Of a stretch of DNA of 44,440 nt, positions 16,398 through 24,901 are shown in pieces. The position numbers were made by a program, and so were the translations under genes. Location of the stretch: positions 1 to 44,440 of the forward strand of contig CAZDYI010000004.1 in NCBI GenBank assembly GCA_964509765.1, read 5' to 3'. Every line of letters begins with the position of its first letter. Within the stretch, counting starts at the first letter, position 1. Source of the DNA: CAZDYI01 sp964509765 (lineage in GTDB: Bacteria; Pseudomonadota; Gammaproteobacteria; Tethybacterales; Tethybacteraceae). The notes under the pieces were generated by a model. The model was not told the DNA's origin and made no database searches. It was given only the letters and a program-made list of their open reading frames with translations.

Positions 16398-18665
16398 ATG
16401 ACGAGGATACTTCTCAATCTTGCCGTCGCGGCCCTGACGATCATCCCGCTGGTAACGATCAGCGACCAGACGCACCTTCTGACGCTGGAGTTCATCGATG
16501 AGGCCGAGCAGATAGCCTACGACTACCGGCTCCGGAACAGCGTTGCATCAAGGACCGCTGCGGGGATGGAGGCGGCCTACGAGCACGTGAAGATCATCGA
16601 CATCGACCAGGACACGATGGACCGGCACGGTAACTGGCCCTGGCGCCGAGACCAGATAGCCGACTTCGTTGCCGAGTTGCTCGACCTCTACGAGGTCAAG
16701 ATGGTCGTACTGCCTGAGAGCTTCGCCGAGCGGATCGACTACTCGTCGGCGCTGCTGACCGAGTTCCGCGACCGTTTCTACCACGACGACGCGGTCCTCA
16801 ACGCCCTCGACCAGATGGAGCCGGAGTTCAATTTTGACCTGCGTCTGCTCAACGAGCTCGATGGCCGGCCGGTGGTGCTCGGCTTCGAGTTCGACCAGTC
16901 GAGGAGGCAGATCGGCGGCCTGCCGGACCTGACCGACCTCTACGACACCGAGGAGCAGCCCGTCAGCCGCGACAGGGTCAGGCTCAGCACCTCCGAGTGG
17001 CCGACTTACCAGGGCTACACCAGCAGCCTCGACGACTTCCTCGAGCGCACAGCCGACTCCGGCTTCACCAACTTCAACATTGACTCTGACGGCCAGATCA
17101 GGTCGTACCCGCTGATGGCAAAGTACGGCGGTGACCTGTTCCGCTCGCTAGCCTTGGTCTCGCTGCAGCGCTTCGAGAATCCGAACCGGCCGAACGACCT
17201 CGTAGTCGACGTCGCCGGCCACGGTCGCAGCATCGAAAGCATCGGCATACACGGGGTCCTGAGCAATGTCGGCTCCAGGGGCGAGATTCTCCTGAACTTC
17301 GTCGGAACCGGCGGGCGCGACGGAGGCGTATTTGACTACTACCCTGCGCACCAGATCCTCGACAACAGCATTCCTGTCGACAGCCTCGCCGACAAGATCG
17401 TCTTCATCGGCTCGTCGTCAGAGATCATCAACGACCTGTGGTCGACGCCGGTCAACGCCCGCATGCCCGGCATAGAGCTGCATGCCCTTGCCCTGCGCAA
17501 CCTGCAACAGGGGCAAGCGCTGGTGCGCCCGCAGGGGGCCTGGCTCATCGAGGCGGTGCTGCTTGCTGCGCTAGGCCTGCTCATGGCGTGGCTGTACACC
17601 AAGCTGCGGACCATCCTGATCATAATCGTCTCGGTCGCGGGCATCTTCGCGACATACTACGTCAACTACACGCTGTTCTTCTTCGAAAGCAGGGAGGTGT
17701 ACAGGATCGTTCCCTTTTTCGCGCTGTTTACCGTGATGATGCTTTGGAGCCTGGTCTCGAACCTCGTGGTCGAGTACCGGGCGAAGAAGAAGGTCGAGGG
17801 GGTGCTCAACCAGTACATCCCGCCCGAGCTCGCCAAGGAGGTCAACAAGAGCAAGAAGGGCTTCTCGATGGAGGGCGAGATCCGCGAGATGACGATCCTG
17901 TTTTCCGACGTGCGCGGGTTCACCTCAATCTCCGAGCGACTCAAGCCGCACGAGCTCACCGAGCTGATGAACCGCATGCTCACGGCCCTGTCACAGCAGA
18001 TCCACGAAAACCGCGGCACGATCGACAAGTACATCGGCGACGCGGTCATGGCGTTCTGGAACGCGCCTCTCGACGACACCGACCACGCGACCAACGCGGT
18101 GCTCGGCGCGCTCGGGATGCTCGACGCGATGGAGAAGCTGTCCGAGGAGTTCGCCGGCAAGGGACTGCCTGAGATGAAGATGGGGGTGGGGATCAACACC
18201 GGCGAGGCCTGCGTCGGAAACATGGGATCGAAGATCAGGCTCTCGTACACCGTGATGGGCGACACCGTCAACCTCGCGTCGCGGCTCGAGGGGATCACCA
18301 AGCAGTACGGCGTGCGGATGATCGTCGGCGAGCGCACCTACGAGCTCACCAAGGGCGACTTCCTCTACCGGCCGGTCGACGCGGTCCAGGTCAAGGGCAA
18401 GGAGCAGGCGGTGCTGATCTACGAGCCGCTGTGCCACAAGTCGAAGGCACAGCCGGACCATTACAGCCTGCAGGACGCCTCGCACCAGTACTGGGAGTCG
18501 TACAAGCAGCGCCACTTCGACGACGCGGTGACGATCCTCGAGGAGCTGCTCGCGCTCTATCCCGACGACGGCCTGGTGCAGATCTACCTCAACCGCGCCA
18601 GGAGCTTCATGGAGGCTCCGCCGCCGGACGACTGGAACGCGGTCACCAGGTTCGACACGAAGTGA
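16398..18665 (+). CDS. CHASE2-domain class III adenylate cyclase
   Basis: This is a 755-residue membrane sensor that should make cAMP. A first membrane helix lies at about 4-21, an extracytoplasmic CHASE2 sensor domain spans about 35-375, and three helices follow (about 383-401, 404-422, 437-458). The class III cyclase domain runs from about 492 to 678. Catalytic residues are complete: metal-binding D504 (FSDVRGF) and D548 (YIGDAV), substrate-binding K544 and D622 (adenine specificity), and N625 and R629 for transition-state binding. A short TPR-like tail follows. ATG is preceded by GGAGGT at 12 bases. An AT-rich patch at 16339-16352 may hold the promoter. The next gene encodes a possible cyclic-nucleotide phosphodiesterase. 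Confidence 0.93.
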   Translation: MTRILLNLAVAALTIIPLVTISDQTHLLTLEFIDEAEQIAYDYRLRNSVASRTAAGMEAAYEHVKIIDIDQDTMDRHGNWPWRRDQIADFVAELLDLYEVKMVVLPESFAERIDYSSALLTEFRDRFYHDDAVLNALDQMEPEFNFDLRLLNELDGRPVVLGFEFDQSRRQIGGLPDLTDLYDTEEQPVSRDRVRLSTSEWPTYQGYTSSLDDFLERTADSGFTNFNIDSDGQIRSYPLMAKYGGDLFRSLALVSLQRFENPNRPNDLVVDVAGHGRSIESIGIHGVLSNVGSRGEILLNFVGTGGRDGGVFDYYPAHQILDNSIPVDSLADKIVFIGSSSEIINDLWSTPVNARMPGIELHALALRNLQQGQALVRPQGAWLIEAVLLAALGLLMAWLYTKLRTILIIIVSVAGIFATYYVNYTLFFFESREVYRIVPFFALFTVMMLWSLVSNLVVEYRAKKKVEGVLNQYIPPELAKEVNKSKKGFSMEGEIREMTILFSDVRGFTSISERLKPHELTELMNRMLTALSQQIHENRGTIDKYIGDAVMAFWNAPLDDTDHATNAVLGALGMLDAMEKLSEEFAGKGLPEMKMGVGINTGEACVGNMGSKIRLSYTVMGDTVNLASRLEGITKQYGVRMIVGERTYELTKGDFLYRPVDAVQVKGKEQAVLIYEPLCHKSKAQPDHYSLQDASHQYWESYKQRHFDDAVTILEELLALYPDDGLVQIYLNRARSFMEAPPPDDWNAVTRFDTK

Positions 18666-18705
18666 TGGGCGCTCAGGAAACAGCGGAAAAAGGGGGTTGC
18701 CGCCC

Positions 18706-19476
18706 GTGAAGGTGAAGATACTAGGCTGCAGCGGCGGCGTCTCGAAGGGTCACGACTCGACGTGCCTGCTGCTCGGCGACCACGTCCTGCTCGACGCGGG
18801 CTCAGGCGCCCGTCACCTGTCCGCCGAGCAGTGCCTCGGGATCAAGGACATCATCGTCTCGCACTCCCACCTCGACCACGTCACCTCGATCTGCTTCATT
18901 GCGGACCAGGACATTGAGCACCGCAAGGAGTCGACGCGGATCCACTGCATCCACGAGACCGCGGCCTCGATCCGCCGCTTCATCGTCAACGAGATCATCT
19001 GGCCGGAGATCGAGAAGGTCGTGATCAACGGCGTGCAGATGGTCGAGTTCCACTCGCTGCGCAACTTCGAGACCGTCGAGATAAGCGGGGTGCGGGTGAC
19101 GCCGCTGCCGGTCAACCACGCGGTCCCCACGGTGGGCTTCTGCATCCACGGCGACGAGCACGACATGGTCTTCATCTCGGACATGATCAACGCCGCTGAC
19201 GAGGTGTGGGACTGGATCAACGAGCAGGAGAGGCTCAAGTACTTCATCTCGGAGGCGGCCTTCCCGAACCACCTCGAGGAGATCGCGAGGATATCCAAGC
19301 ACATGACGCCGATCATGCTCCAGGACGCCTGCAGGAACGTCAAGAAGCCCGGCGTCGAGTTCTACGCGACGCACATCAAGCCGCTGTACTACGACATGGT
19401 CAGCAAGGAGATCGGCGAGCTGGACCCGGAAGTGGGCATGAAGGTGCTCGAGGCGGGCATGGAGTTCGACCTCTAG
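18706..19476 (+). CDS. Metallo-beta-lactamase-fold hydrolase, possible class II cAMP phosphodiesterase
   Basis: The 256-residue protein has a metallo-beta-lactamase fold with the metal motif HSHLDH (H53, H55, D57, H58), a further His in PVNHAVPT, an Asp in VFISDMINAADEVW, and a late His in ATHIKPLYYD. The N terminus (LGCSGGVSKGHDSTCLLL) and the SHSHLDHV sequence resemble class II cyclic-nucleotide phosphodiesterases (yeast PDE1, Vibrio CpdP), as well as general members of this fold. Adjacency to an adenylate cyclase gene makes cAMP hydrolysis an attractive inference. GTG 18706 is preferred because AGGGGG (18691-18696) lies nine bases ahead; the in-frame TTG at 18697 directly abuts that site. 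Confidence 0.8.
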   Translation: MKVKILGCSGGVSKGHDSTCLLLGDHVLLDAGSGARHLSAEQCLGIKDIIVSHSHLDHVTSICFIADQDIEHRKESTRIHCIHETAASIRRFIVNEIIWPEIEKVVINGVQMVEFHSLRNFETVEISGVRVTPLPVNHAVPTVGFCIHGDEHDMVFISDMINAADEVWDWINEQERLKYFISEAAFPNHLEEIARISKHMTPIMLQDACRNVKKPGVEFYATHIKPLYYDMVSKEIGELDPEVGMKVLEAGMEFDL

Positions 19477-19490
19477 GGTCCGGAACCCCG

Positions 19491-19510
19491 CCGCGCGCGC
19501 CGCCGCGCGG
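19491..19510. terminator. GC-rich hairpin between converging genes
   Basis: CCGCGCG (19491-19497) pairs with CGCGCGG (19504-19510) around a six-base loop, in the 36 bp between the phosphodiesterase-like and lutC stop codons. There is no T-run on either strand, so it may act as an mRNA end stabiliser or help Rho-dependent termination. Confidence 0.35.
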
Positions 19511-19512
19511 CC

Positions 19513-20133
19513 TCAGCCCCCGACTATGAGCGCGGCGACCCGCCGCGGGCCGTGCGCGCCGAGGACTATCGTCTGCTCTATGTCCGCGGTCCGCGACGGT
19601 CCTGCGACGAGGGTGACCACGCCGGGCGGCGAAGCGCCGAGCATGTCGCCGAGGTCGTCGAGGCTCGCGCGGACCTGCCCGCGCTCGATCACGACGACGT
19701 GTGTGTCGGCAAGCAGGCTGAGCCTCGCGTCCTCGCAGTCGTTCGCGACGAGGAACTGGCCGGTCTCGGCTATCGCCGCCATGCACCGGGTCACAGCGAC
19801 GTCCATCTTGCCCTCGTCCCACTCCCGGGACGCGCGCAGCCCTGCGCCCTTCCAGTCCAGCTTCGCGAGCCCGCTGTCGCCGACCGCCAGCCGGGTCCCG
19901 AGTCCGTGCCGGTCGACGATCTCCCGGACCCGCCCGGGAAGCTCGTCCAGGCTGCCGGCCTCCTCCGCCGAGCAGCCGCCCCGGACCAGGCTTTCGGCCA
20001 GCGCTCCCGCGTCGGCCCTCGCCTCGGGCCTGGCCCGCGCGGGCCTCCTTCCCCCTCCGCGGCCGGGGTCGTCGCCCAGCGCCGCGGAGATCGCGGCCAG
20101 GACCTCCTCGCGGTCGTCGTCCCGGGCGGTCAC
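19513..20133 (-). CDS. lutC: Lactate utilization protein LutC
   Basis: LutC (LUD/DUF162 domain) is the third subunit of the LutABC iron-sulfur L-lactate dehydrogenase complex. The 206-residue protein shows the conserved core TRCMAAIAETGQFLVAN, the RLSLLADTHVVVIERGQV strand and the C-terminal VAGPSRTADIEQTIVLGAHGP. The last motif is diagnostic of the family. It starts at GTG in a GTGA overlap with the upstream D-2-hydroxyacid dehydrogenase and is last in the operon. The N-terminal third is rich in Arg, Gly and Ala, and less conserved. Confidence 0.92.
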   Translation of the reverse strand: MTARDDDREEVLAAISAALGDDPGRGGGRRPARARPEARADAGALAESLVRGGCSAEEAGSLDELPGRVREIVDRHGLGTRLAVGDSGLAKLDWKGAGLRASREWDEGKMDVAVTRCMAAIAETGQFLVANDCEDARLSLLADTHVVVIERGQVRASLDDLGDMLGASPPGVVTLVAGPSRTADIEQTIVLGAHGPRRVAALIVGG

Positions 20134-21089
20134 GACACGACGTGGACCGGCTTGCCGGCGAAGAACGAGTCTGCGGTCTCTGCGACCATGCGCGCGAGGC
20201 GGAGCTGGACCTCCCTGCTCGCCCAGGCGACGTGCGGCGTGAGCACGAGCCCCGGGTGCCTGCATGCGACCAGCGGGTTGCTTGCAGGCGGCGGCTCGGA
20301 GTCCAGCACGTCTATCCCGGCGCCTGCGATCGTACCCCGCTCGAGCGCCTCAGCCAGCGCCGCGGCGTCCACCAGGGCGCCCCTTGCGGTGTTGATGAGG
20401 ATCGCGCCGGGCTTCATCATGGCCAGGGTCTCGGCGTTGACCATGTGGCGGTTGTTCCCGTCGAGCGGGCAGTGCAGGCTGACGACGTCCGATCCCGCGA
20501 GCAGCTCTCCGAGCGGCAGCCGCGGCAGCCCGTCGCTCCCGCCGTCGTGGCGGTCCAGGTAGCGGACCTTCATCCCGAGCGCCTCGCACAGGCGGCCCGT
20601 TTCCCGCCCGAGGCTGCCCGAGCCGACTATGCCGGCGCGCTTGCCCGCGAGCTCGACGATCGGGTGGGTGTGCAGGCAGAAGGTCCCGGCCTCCGACCAG
20701 GTCCCGTCGCCGGCCTCGGTCCGGTAGGGGACGATCGACCGCGCGACCGCGAACATCAGGGCGACGGCGTGCTCGGGCACCGACGTGCTCGAGTAGCCCG
20801 GGCTGTTGGAGACGGTCACGCCGCGCGCGCGGCAGGCGTCGAGGTCGATCACGTCGTAGCCGGTCGCGGCGACGACTATCAGCCTCAGCCCGTCGGCGCC
20901 CTCGAGCTCCGCGGCCCCGATCCGGACCTTGTTGGTGAACGCCACACCGCACGGGGCGATCCGGTTCCGGACCTCGTCGGGCCCGGTCGAGCGGTGGACC
21001 GTCCACTCGCCCACGCAGCCTGGCTTGACGAGGCCGCACGCGATCGTGTCCGAGTCGAGGAACGTTCCGGCGACCTTTTCCTGGCTCAT
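20130..21089 (-). CDS. D-2-hydroxyacid dehydrogenase (glycerate dehydrogenase-like)
   Basis: The 319-residue NAD-dependent enzyme reduces 2-ketoacids (or oxidises D-2-hydroxyacids). Early blocks FTNKVRI and VAATGYDVIDLDACRARGV match hydroxypyruvate reductase/glycerate dehydrogenase types. The NAD-binding loop is GIVGSGSLGRETGRLCEALGM. The catalytic triad is present: Arg in INTARGALVD, Glu in AGIDVLDSEPPP and His in LTPHVAWAS. It is inserted between lutB and lutC with 4-bp overlaps on both sides (ATGA and GTGA), so it is part of the lactate-type operon. A role in interconverting hydroxypyruvate/glycerate or pyruvate/D-lactate beside LutABC is inferred from context. Confidence 0.9.
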   Translation of the reverse strand: MSQEKVAGTFLDSDTIACGLVKPGCVGEWTVHRSTGPDEVRNRIAPCGVAFTNKVRIGAAELEGADGLRLIVVAATGYDVIDLDACRARGVTVSNSPGYSSTSVPEHAVALMFAVARSIVPYRTEAGDGTWSEAGTFCLHTHPIVELAGKRAGIVGSGSLGRETGRLCEALGMKVRYLDRHDGGSDGLPRLPLGELLAGSDVVSLHCPLDGNNRHMVNAETLAMMKPGAILINTARGALVDAAALAEALERGTIAGAGIDVLDSEPPPASNPLVACRHPGLVLTPHVAWASREVQLRLARMVAETADSFFAGKPVHVVS

Positions 21090-22477
21090 TGCCTGGTCTT
21101 GCCGTCGAGCGCGGAGCGGAAGGGCCTGCGCTTCGGAATCCTCAGGTTCCTGTCGCCGAACCACCTTCTGCCGCCGGGGAGGCTGCGCAGGACCCCGTCC
21201 GCGCCCGCGAGTCCGCGCAGCGCCCACGATGCGGCCGCGGACGCCGCTGCGTACACGGGCGGGCGCAGCGCGGCGAACCGCCACGCGGCGAACATCGCGC
21301 GAGACAGCAGCGAGTCGCCGCCGGAGTCGACCTGGTCCTCGCGGTGGTTGCGCATCAGGTCGGTAAGCGGGATCTTCACCGGGCAGGCCGCGTCGCACGC
21401 CCCGCACATCGTCGCGGCGTGGGGGAGCTCGTCATGGCGCCCGCCGAACAGCAGCGGCGAAAGGACGATGCCCATCGGGCCGGGGTAGACCGATCCGTAG
21501 CTCAGCCCGCCCGCGGTCCTGTAGACCGGGCAGTTGTTCATGCAGGACCCGCAGCGGATGCAGCGGAGCATCCTGCGGAACTTGCCCGCGAGCATCGCCG
21601 ACCTGCCGTTGTCGACGAGGACGATGTGGTGGTGCTCCGGGGTCCTCGAGGCGCGGGTGCCGGTCACCACCGTTACGTAGTTGCTCGTGAGCTGCCCGGT
21701 CGCCGCGCGCGGCAGCAGCCGGAGCAGGACCGCGAGGTCCTCGTGGTCGGCGACGACCTTCTCGATGCCGGCGACGGTCACCCGCACGCGCGGCATGCCC
21801 GCGCAGTAGCGGCCGTTGCCCTCGTTTGTCACGAGCACGACGCTGCCGGTCGATGCGACGAGGAAGTTCGCGCCGGTTATGCCCATGTCCGCCTCGAGCA
21901 TCCGCGGCCGCAGCAGCTCCCGGGCCTCGCGGACCATCGCCTCCCTGTCGGGCCGGTCGCGCTTGCCGTGCTTGCTTTCGAACAGCTCCGCGACCTGGCC
22001 GCCGGTCATGTGGATGATCGGAGCGATTATGTGCGACGGCCGCCCGCCGGAGATCTGGACGACGTACTCGCCGAGGTCGGTCTCGAGCACGTCGAGCCCC
22101 ATGCCCTCAAGGCCGTCGTTGAGGCCGATCTCCTCGCTGAGCATCGACTTCGACTTGATCGCCTTCGCGCAGCCGTGCCTCTTGGCGATGTCGGTCACGA
22201 TCCGCCGCGCCGCGGCGGCGTCCCGCGCCCAGTGGACCTCTGCGCCCGCGTCCTTCGCCCGGCCCTCGAAGCGCCGGAGGTGCTCGTCGAGCCTGCCGAG
22301 CGCGCTGTCGCGGATCCAGGCGCCCTCGTCGCGCCACTTCTGGAAGTCGGGGTGGCGCATCGCCTCCCTTGCGCTCTTGAACAGCGCGCCCTGGGCGATC
22401 TCCATCGAGCGCCGCAGGTTCGGGTCGGCCACGCCGGCCTCGGTGCGGCGGTGGAACGGGAGCGGAGCTGCGCTCAC
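21086..22477 (-). CDS. lutB: Lactate utilization iron-sulfur protein LutB
   Basis: LutB is the large iron-sulfur subunit of the LutABC complex, which oxidises L-lactate to pyruvate. The 463-residue protein combines an N-terminal LUD domain (AIKSKSMLSEEIGLNDGLE, LGEYVVQISGGRPSHI, GITGANFLVASTGSVVLVTNEGNG) with a ferredoxin-type module holding two 4Fe-4S sites: CIRCGSCMNNCPVYR and CGACDAACPVKIPLTDL. The C-terminal tail ends in a basic stretch. It starts at GTG in a GTGA overlap with lutA and ends in ATGA with the D-2-hydroxyacid dehydrogenase gene. The domain order and length are normal for the family. Confidence 0.95.
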   Translation of the reverse strand: MSAAPLPFHRRTEAGVADPNLRRSMEIAQGALFKSAREAMRHPDFQKWRDEGAWIRDSALGRLDEHLRRFEGRAKDAGAEVHWARDAAAARRIVTDIAKRHGCAKAIKSKSMLSEEIGLNDGLEGMGLDVLETDLGEYVVQISGGRPSHIIAPIIHMTGGQVAELFESKHGKRDRPDREAMVREARELLRPRMLEADMGITGANFLVASTGSVVLVTNEGNGRYCAGMPRVRVTVAGIEKVVADHEDLAVLLRLLPRAATGQLTSNYVTVVTGTRASRTPEHHHIVLVDNGRSAMLAGKFRRMLRCIRCGSCMNNCPVYRTAGGLSYGSVYPGPMGIVLSPLLFGGRHDELPHAATMCGACDAACPVKIPLTDLMRNHREDQVDSGGDSLLSRAMFAAWRFAALRPPVYAAASAAASWALRGLAGADGVLRSLPGGRRWFGDRNLRIPKRRPFRSALDGKTRQ

Positions 22478-23202
22478 GGCGCGGTCCCGGCGAGCAGCTC
22501 GGCGAAGTGGCAGACCGGCATCGACCCGCCGCGCCTGCCCATCCTGCCGTCTATGTTGAGCACGCAGCCCATGTCTCCCATCGCGAGCACGTCGGCGTCG
22601 GTGGCGACAGCGCATGCGCACTTGTCGTCGGCCATGCGCGCCGAGACCGCGGCGAACTTGACCGAGAACGCCCCGCCGAAGCCGCAGCAGACGTCCTCGT
22701 CGGCCATCGGGACGAGCTCGTGCCCGGCCGCCCGGAGCAGGTCGCGGGGCCCGTCGCGGACTCCGAGCTCGCGCAGGCCTGCGCACGAGTCGTGGTAGGC
22801 GACCCTCAGCGGCCTGCCCGCCTTCGGCTCGAAGCCCTCGTCGGTGAGAAACTGCGACAGCTCGCGGCACTTGGACGCGAAGCGCAGGACCTCGTCGTGG
22901 CCGGGCTCGTCCTCGGCGAACAGCTTCGGCATGTGGACCCGGACCGCGCCCACGCACGAGCCGGACGGCGCGACCACGGTGTCGCAGTGGCTGAACTCGT
23001 CGGCCATCTTGCGCGCCAGCTTCTTCGCGTCCGAGCGGCGCCCGGCGTTGAGCGCCGGCTGCCCGCAGCAGGTCTGCGACCGCGGCACGAGCGGCTCGTG
23101 GCCGCACTCGCGGATCAGCGAAACCGCGGCCTCGGCCAGCTGCGGCCGGAGCATGTCGGCGATGCAGGTGGTAAGGAAGCCTACTCGAACTGCTGCCGTC
23201 AT
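22474..23202 (-). CDS. lutA: Lactate utilization protein LutA (CCG-domain oxidoreductase)
   Basis: LutA is a cysteine-rich CCG-domain protein that works with LutB and LutC in L-lactate oxidation; related domains occur in GlcF and heterodisulfide reductase. The 242-residue protein carries two CCG motifs, TCCGQPALNAGR near residue 45 and DVCCGFGGAFSVK near 175, plus APSGSCVGAVRVH and YHDSCAGLRELG. It is the first gene of the minus-strand lut operon; all four genes are joined by 4-bp overlaps. A TAGAAT -10-like box lies 30-35 bp upstream on the minus strand, and a long inverted repeat sits further upstream. Confidence 0.95.
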   Translation of the reverse strand: MTAAVRVGFLTTCIADMLRPQLAEAAVSLIRECGHEPLVPRSQTCCGQPALNAGRRSDAKKLARKMADEFSHCDTVVAPSGSCVGAVRVHMPKLFAEDEPGHDEVLRFASKCRELSQFLTDEGFEPKAGRPLRVAYHDSCAGLRELGVRDGPRDLLRAAGHELVPMADEDVCCGFGGAFSVKFAAVSARMADDKCACAVATDADVLAMGDMGCVLNIDGRMGRRGGSMPVCHFAELLAGTAP

Positions 23203-23231
23203 GAGCCGCCGGCCCCCCTGGGGCCACGGAA

Positions 23232-23237
23232 ATTCTA
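23232..23237 (-). promoter_or_regulatory. Candidate -10 box for the lut operon
   Basis: On the minus strand 23237-23232 reads TAGAAT, which would start transcription near 23225 and leave a leader of about 23 bases before lutA. No convincing -35 box is visible 17 bp away, so an activator may be needed. Confidence 0.35.
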
Positions 23238-23280
23238 GGTCATGGATTCCGCCCCTCCGCCGTTGCGGGCGCGGCACTAC

Positions 23281-23313
23281 ATCTTGTTGTCCGCGGCGCC
23301 CGGGACACAAGAT
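23281..23313. repeat. Inverted repeat between lutA and acpP
   Basis: ATCTTGTTGTCC (23281-23292) faces GGACACAAGAT (23303-23313) across a ten-base GC-rich centre. The arms match over 11 pairs with one bulged T. It lies between the divergent lut and acpP promoters, a natural place for an operator, and GntR-type regulators commonly control lactate and glycolate operons. It could instead be a simple hairpin. Confidence 0.45.
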
Positions 23314-23342
23314 ATGCCAAGGGCGAGCGGACCCTTTTCGGC

Positions 23343-23348
23343 TATAAT
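23343..23348 (+). promoter_or_regulatory. Consensus -10 box for acpP
   Basis: A perfect TATAAT stands 36 bp before the acpP GTG in the gap between lutA and acpP. The -35 region at the proper distance is GC-rich and poor. Transcription would begin near 23355 and probably serves acpP-fabF and genes beyond. Confidence 0.5.
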
Positions 23349-23384
23349 GACATTTTCCCCCAGCGTTTCCCCCGGAGCAAGGCC

Positions 23385-23639
23385 GTGAACGAAGAACAGA
23401 TAAAGGAAAGCGTGATCAACATCGTCTCGGAGGTGCTCGGCAAGCCGGTCGAGGAGATCTCCGACGACAGCAAGTTCGTCGAGGACCTCGGAGCCGACTC
23501 CCTCGACAACGTCGAGCTGGTCATGAAGATCGAGGAGGAGTTCGACCTGGAGATCCCGGACGAGAAGTCGATGGAGATCACCAGCGTCGGCCAGGCCATC
23601 GCGCACATCCGGGAACACTTTGACGGCGAAAAGTCCTGA
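23385..23639 (+). CDS. acpP: Acyl carrier protein
   Basis: AcpP carries growing fatty acyl chains on a phosphopantetheine arm in the cytoplasm. The 84-residue acidic protein has the attachment motif GADSLDNVELVM with the modified Ser39, and the typical helix II and III sequence EEEFDLEIPDEKSMEITSVGQAI. The start is GTG with GGAG upstream. It is directly followed by fabF, three bases apart; fabD, fabG, fabH and plsX, which often precede acpP, are not here because the lut operon lies upstream. Confidence 0.97.
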   Translation: MNEEQIKESVINIVSEVLGKPVEEISDDSKFVEDLGADSLDNVELVMKIEEEFDLEIPDEKSMEITSVGQAIAHIREHFDGEKS

Positions 23640-23642
23640 GGG

Positions 23643-24887
23643 ATGAAGGGCCGCCGCGTCGCGGTTACCGGCCTCGGCATAGTCTCCCCGGTCGGAAATG
23701 ACAAGGAGGCTGCCTGGCAAGGGCTGATGGGCGGCAGGTCCGGGGTCGCGGCCATCTCGAGGTTCGACCCGGAGGGCCAGTCTTGCCGCATAGCCGCCGA
23801 GGTGGACGGCTTTGAGGACGCCTCCTGCTTCGACAGCCGCATGGCGCGGCGCACCGACCTGTTCATCCGCTACGGCATCAAGGCCGCTGAGGAGGCGCTC
23901 ATCGACGCCGGCCTCGCTGGCGGCGAAGGCTTCGACAGGGAGCGGGCAGGCGTGATGATCGGCTCGGGGATCGGCGGCCTGCCGACCATCGAGCTCGCGC
24001 GCGACGTGCTGCGCGACAAGGGACCGCGCAAGGTCTCGCCTTTCTTCATCCCGAGCGCGATCATCAACATGGTCGCCGGCTGGGTGTCGATGCTCTACGG
24101 TCTCAGGGGCCCGAACCTCGCGGTCGCGACCGCCTGCACGACGGGAACGCACTGCATCGGCGAGGGCGCGCGCAAGATCGCCTACGGCGAGGCCGACGTC
24201 GTCGTAGCCGGCGGGGCCGAGAGCACGATCACGCCGCTCACGGTCGCGGGCTTCGCCTCGGCCCGTGCGCTTTCGCTGCGCAACGACGAGCCGGAGCGGG
24301 CCTCGCGGCCGTTCGACACCGGGCGCGACGGCTTCGTCCTCGGCGAGGGCGCCGGGATCCTGGTGCTCGAGGAGCTGGAGCACGCCGCGGCGCGAGGCGC
24401 TGAGGTCTACGCCGAGGTCGCGGGCTACGGGACTAGCTCGGACGCCCACCACATCACCGCCCCTCCCGAGGACGGCGCGGGCGCGCGCCTTGCGATGCAA
24501 AGGGCGGTCGAGGACTCGGGGCTCGAGCCAGCCGACTTCGACCACGTAAACGCCCACGGGACGTCGACGCCGCTCGGCGACCGCGCCGAGACGGTCGCGG
24601 TCAGGGAGGTGTTCGGCCCCCATGCGGACGGCCTTGCGGTCTCGGCGACCAAGTCGATGACCGGGCACCTGCTCGGCGCCGCCGGCGGGATCGAGTCGGT
24701 CTTCGCCGCTCTTGCGGTCGCGAGGTCCGAGGTCCCCCCGACGATCAACATCGACGACCCCGATCCGGAGTGCGACCTCGACTACGTCGCAGAGGGCAAG
24801 GGCCGCAGTCGGGAGGTCCGCGCGGCGCTGTCGAACTCGTTCGGCTTCGGCGGGACGAACGGCTCGCTGGTCTTCCGGAAGGCCTGA
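23643..24887 (+). CDS. fabF: Beta-ketoacyl-ACP synthase II
   Basis: FabF condenses malonyl-ACP with acyl-ACP to lengthen fatty acids. The 414-residue protein has the nucleophile Cys165 in VATACTTGTH, His305 in NAHGTSTPLGD and His342 in SMTGHLLGAAGG, the C-H-H triad of elongating condensing enzymes, plus a C-terminal NSFGFGGTNGSLVF. The ATG is three bases after the acpP stop. It is followed within 14 bp by smc, which is unusual since acpP-fabF is more often followed by pabC, mltG or tmk. Confidence 0.97.
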   Translation: MKGRRVAVTGLGIVSPVGNDKEAAWQGLMGGRSGVAAISRFDPEGQSCRIAAEVDGFEDASCFDSRMARRTDLFIRYGIKAAEEALIDAGLAGGEGFDRERAGVMIGSGIGGLPTIELARDVLRDKGPRKVSPFFIPSAIINMVAGWVSMLYGLRGPNLAVATACTTGTHCIGEGARKIAYGEADVVVAGGAESTITPLTVAGFASARALSLRNDEPERASRPFDTGRDGFVLGEGAGILVLEELEHAAARGAEVYAEVAGYGTSSDAHHITAPPEDGAGARLAMQRAVEDSGLEPADFDHVNAHGTSTPLGDRAETVAVREVFGPHADGLAVSATKSMTGHLLGAAGGIESVFAALAVARSEVPPTINIDDPDPECDLDYVAEGKGRSREVRAALSNSFGFGGTNGSLVFRKA

Positions 24888-24901
24888 GCGGGGAGGCGAG
24901 G

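Noticed and set aside
19491..19510. Intrinsic terminator with T-run
   Set aside because: The hairpin is strong but no T-tract follows on either strand, so it is listed only as a weak terminator candidate.
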